Shown in pieces: positions 12,698-12,852 of a stretch of 12,852 bases of DNA. Numbering within the stretch: position 1 is the first letter of the stretch; each line of letters starts with the position of its first letter. The translations under genes were made by a program, and so were the position numbers. Under the pieces are notes generated by a model. The model saw nothing but the letters and a program-made list of their open reading frames with translations, ran no database searches and had not been told where the DNA came from. This DNA comes from DAISJM01 sp036821485 (lineage in GTDB: Bacteria > Verrucomicrobiota > Kiritimatiellia > CAIQIC01 > JAGNIJ01): assembly GCA_036821485.1 (NCBI GenBank), contig DAISJM010000071.1, forward strand, positions 1-12,852, in the 5' to 3' direction.

Positions 12698-12852
12698 CTG
12701 CAATATCTTCGTTTATGCGATGGACGGTGGTGCGGGTGCCAAGCAGCAGGTGGCAGAGGCCTTGCTAAAAGGGTGCAGTGGAGATACTTGGGGCGTCATC
12801 TCCACGCAAGTCCTCCAGGAGTTCTATGTCGTCGCAACGAGGAAGTTGCGCG
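12675..12852 (+). CDS. VapC-type PIN-domain toxin (3' end outside window)
   Basis: The first 59 residues are visible; the gene runs off the right edge. It begins MTAKCFVDCNIFVYAMD, the PIN-domain first strand with the metal-binding Asp (D8) and conserved Asn (N10). The segment VISTQVLQEFYVVATRK supplies the second acidic residue (E49). VapC toxins are Mg2+-dependent ribonucleases that typically cut tRNA or rRNA and are neutralised by the cognate VapB. The start ATG at 12675 has GGGAAGAG upstream and lies within the end of the antitoxin gene, so translation is coupled. The remaining catalytic acids are beyond the window, so an intact active site cannot be confirmed. Confidence 0.85.
   Translation, partial: MTAKCFVDCNIFVYAMDGGAGAKQQVAEALLKGCSGDTWGVISTQVLQEFYVVATRKLR

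Overview
The window comes from a GC-rich (roughly 60% by eye) Gram-negative-type bacterium. The evidence is a lipoprotein signal peptide, a predicted outer-membrane beta-barrel, an MsbA-type lipid exporter and a membrane-anchored lytic transglycosylase. Gene density is high: apart from three upstream regions of about 120 to 210 bases, genes touch or overlap. No rRNA, tRNA, CRISPR array or insertion sequence was seen. The mix of genes, including a VCBS/FG-GAP-like secreted protein and a DUF3570 cluster, would suit a PVC-group bacterium such as Kiritimatiellota, or a proteobacterium. That placement is a weak guess.

Layout, left to right. (1) The C-terminal end of a repeat-type secreted protein (+, 2-415). 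(2) A minus-strand iron-uptake operon, read from 3387 down to 385: dimeric-dUTPase-like pyrophosphatase, feoA, feoB and a small Cys-rich FeoB-associated membrane protein. A good sigma70-like promoter (3426-3454) lies upstream and overlaps an inverted repeat. (3) Divergently, a plus-strand run: trxB, an MsbA-like ABC exporter overlapping it by 4 bases, and a bacterial SLC12/cation-chloride-cotransporter homologue 6 bases later (3520-8447). (4) A 208-base region with two hairpins (8448-8655). (5) A tightly overlapping four-gene cluster (8656-11774): DUF3570 outer-membrane barrel, ApbE-type flavin transferase, TlpA-like periplasmic thioredoxin, and a DUF4266 mini-lipoprotein ending in a Gly-rich CGCN tail. 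(6) A convergent SLT-family lytic transglycosylase (-, 11781-12335). (7) A VapB/VapC-type toxin-antitoxin pair running off the right edge, with a palindromic operator candidate over its -10 element.

The most interesting unit is region 5. DUF3570 and DUF4266 are families without an assigned function that I know of. Here they are translationally coupled to a flavin transferase and a thioredoxin, which suggests one extracytoplasmic redox or metal-handling machine. The barrel protein carries an SGAS motif resembling the ApbE flavinylation consensus. The ApbE has no signal peptide and seems to lack a usually conserved Asp, so its target and compartment are open questions.
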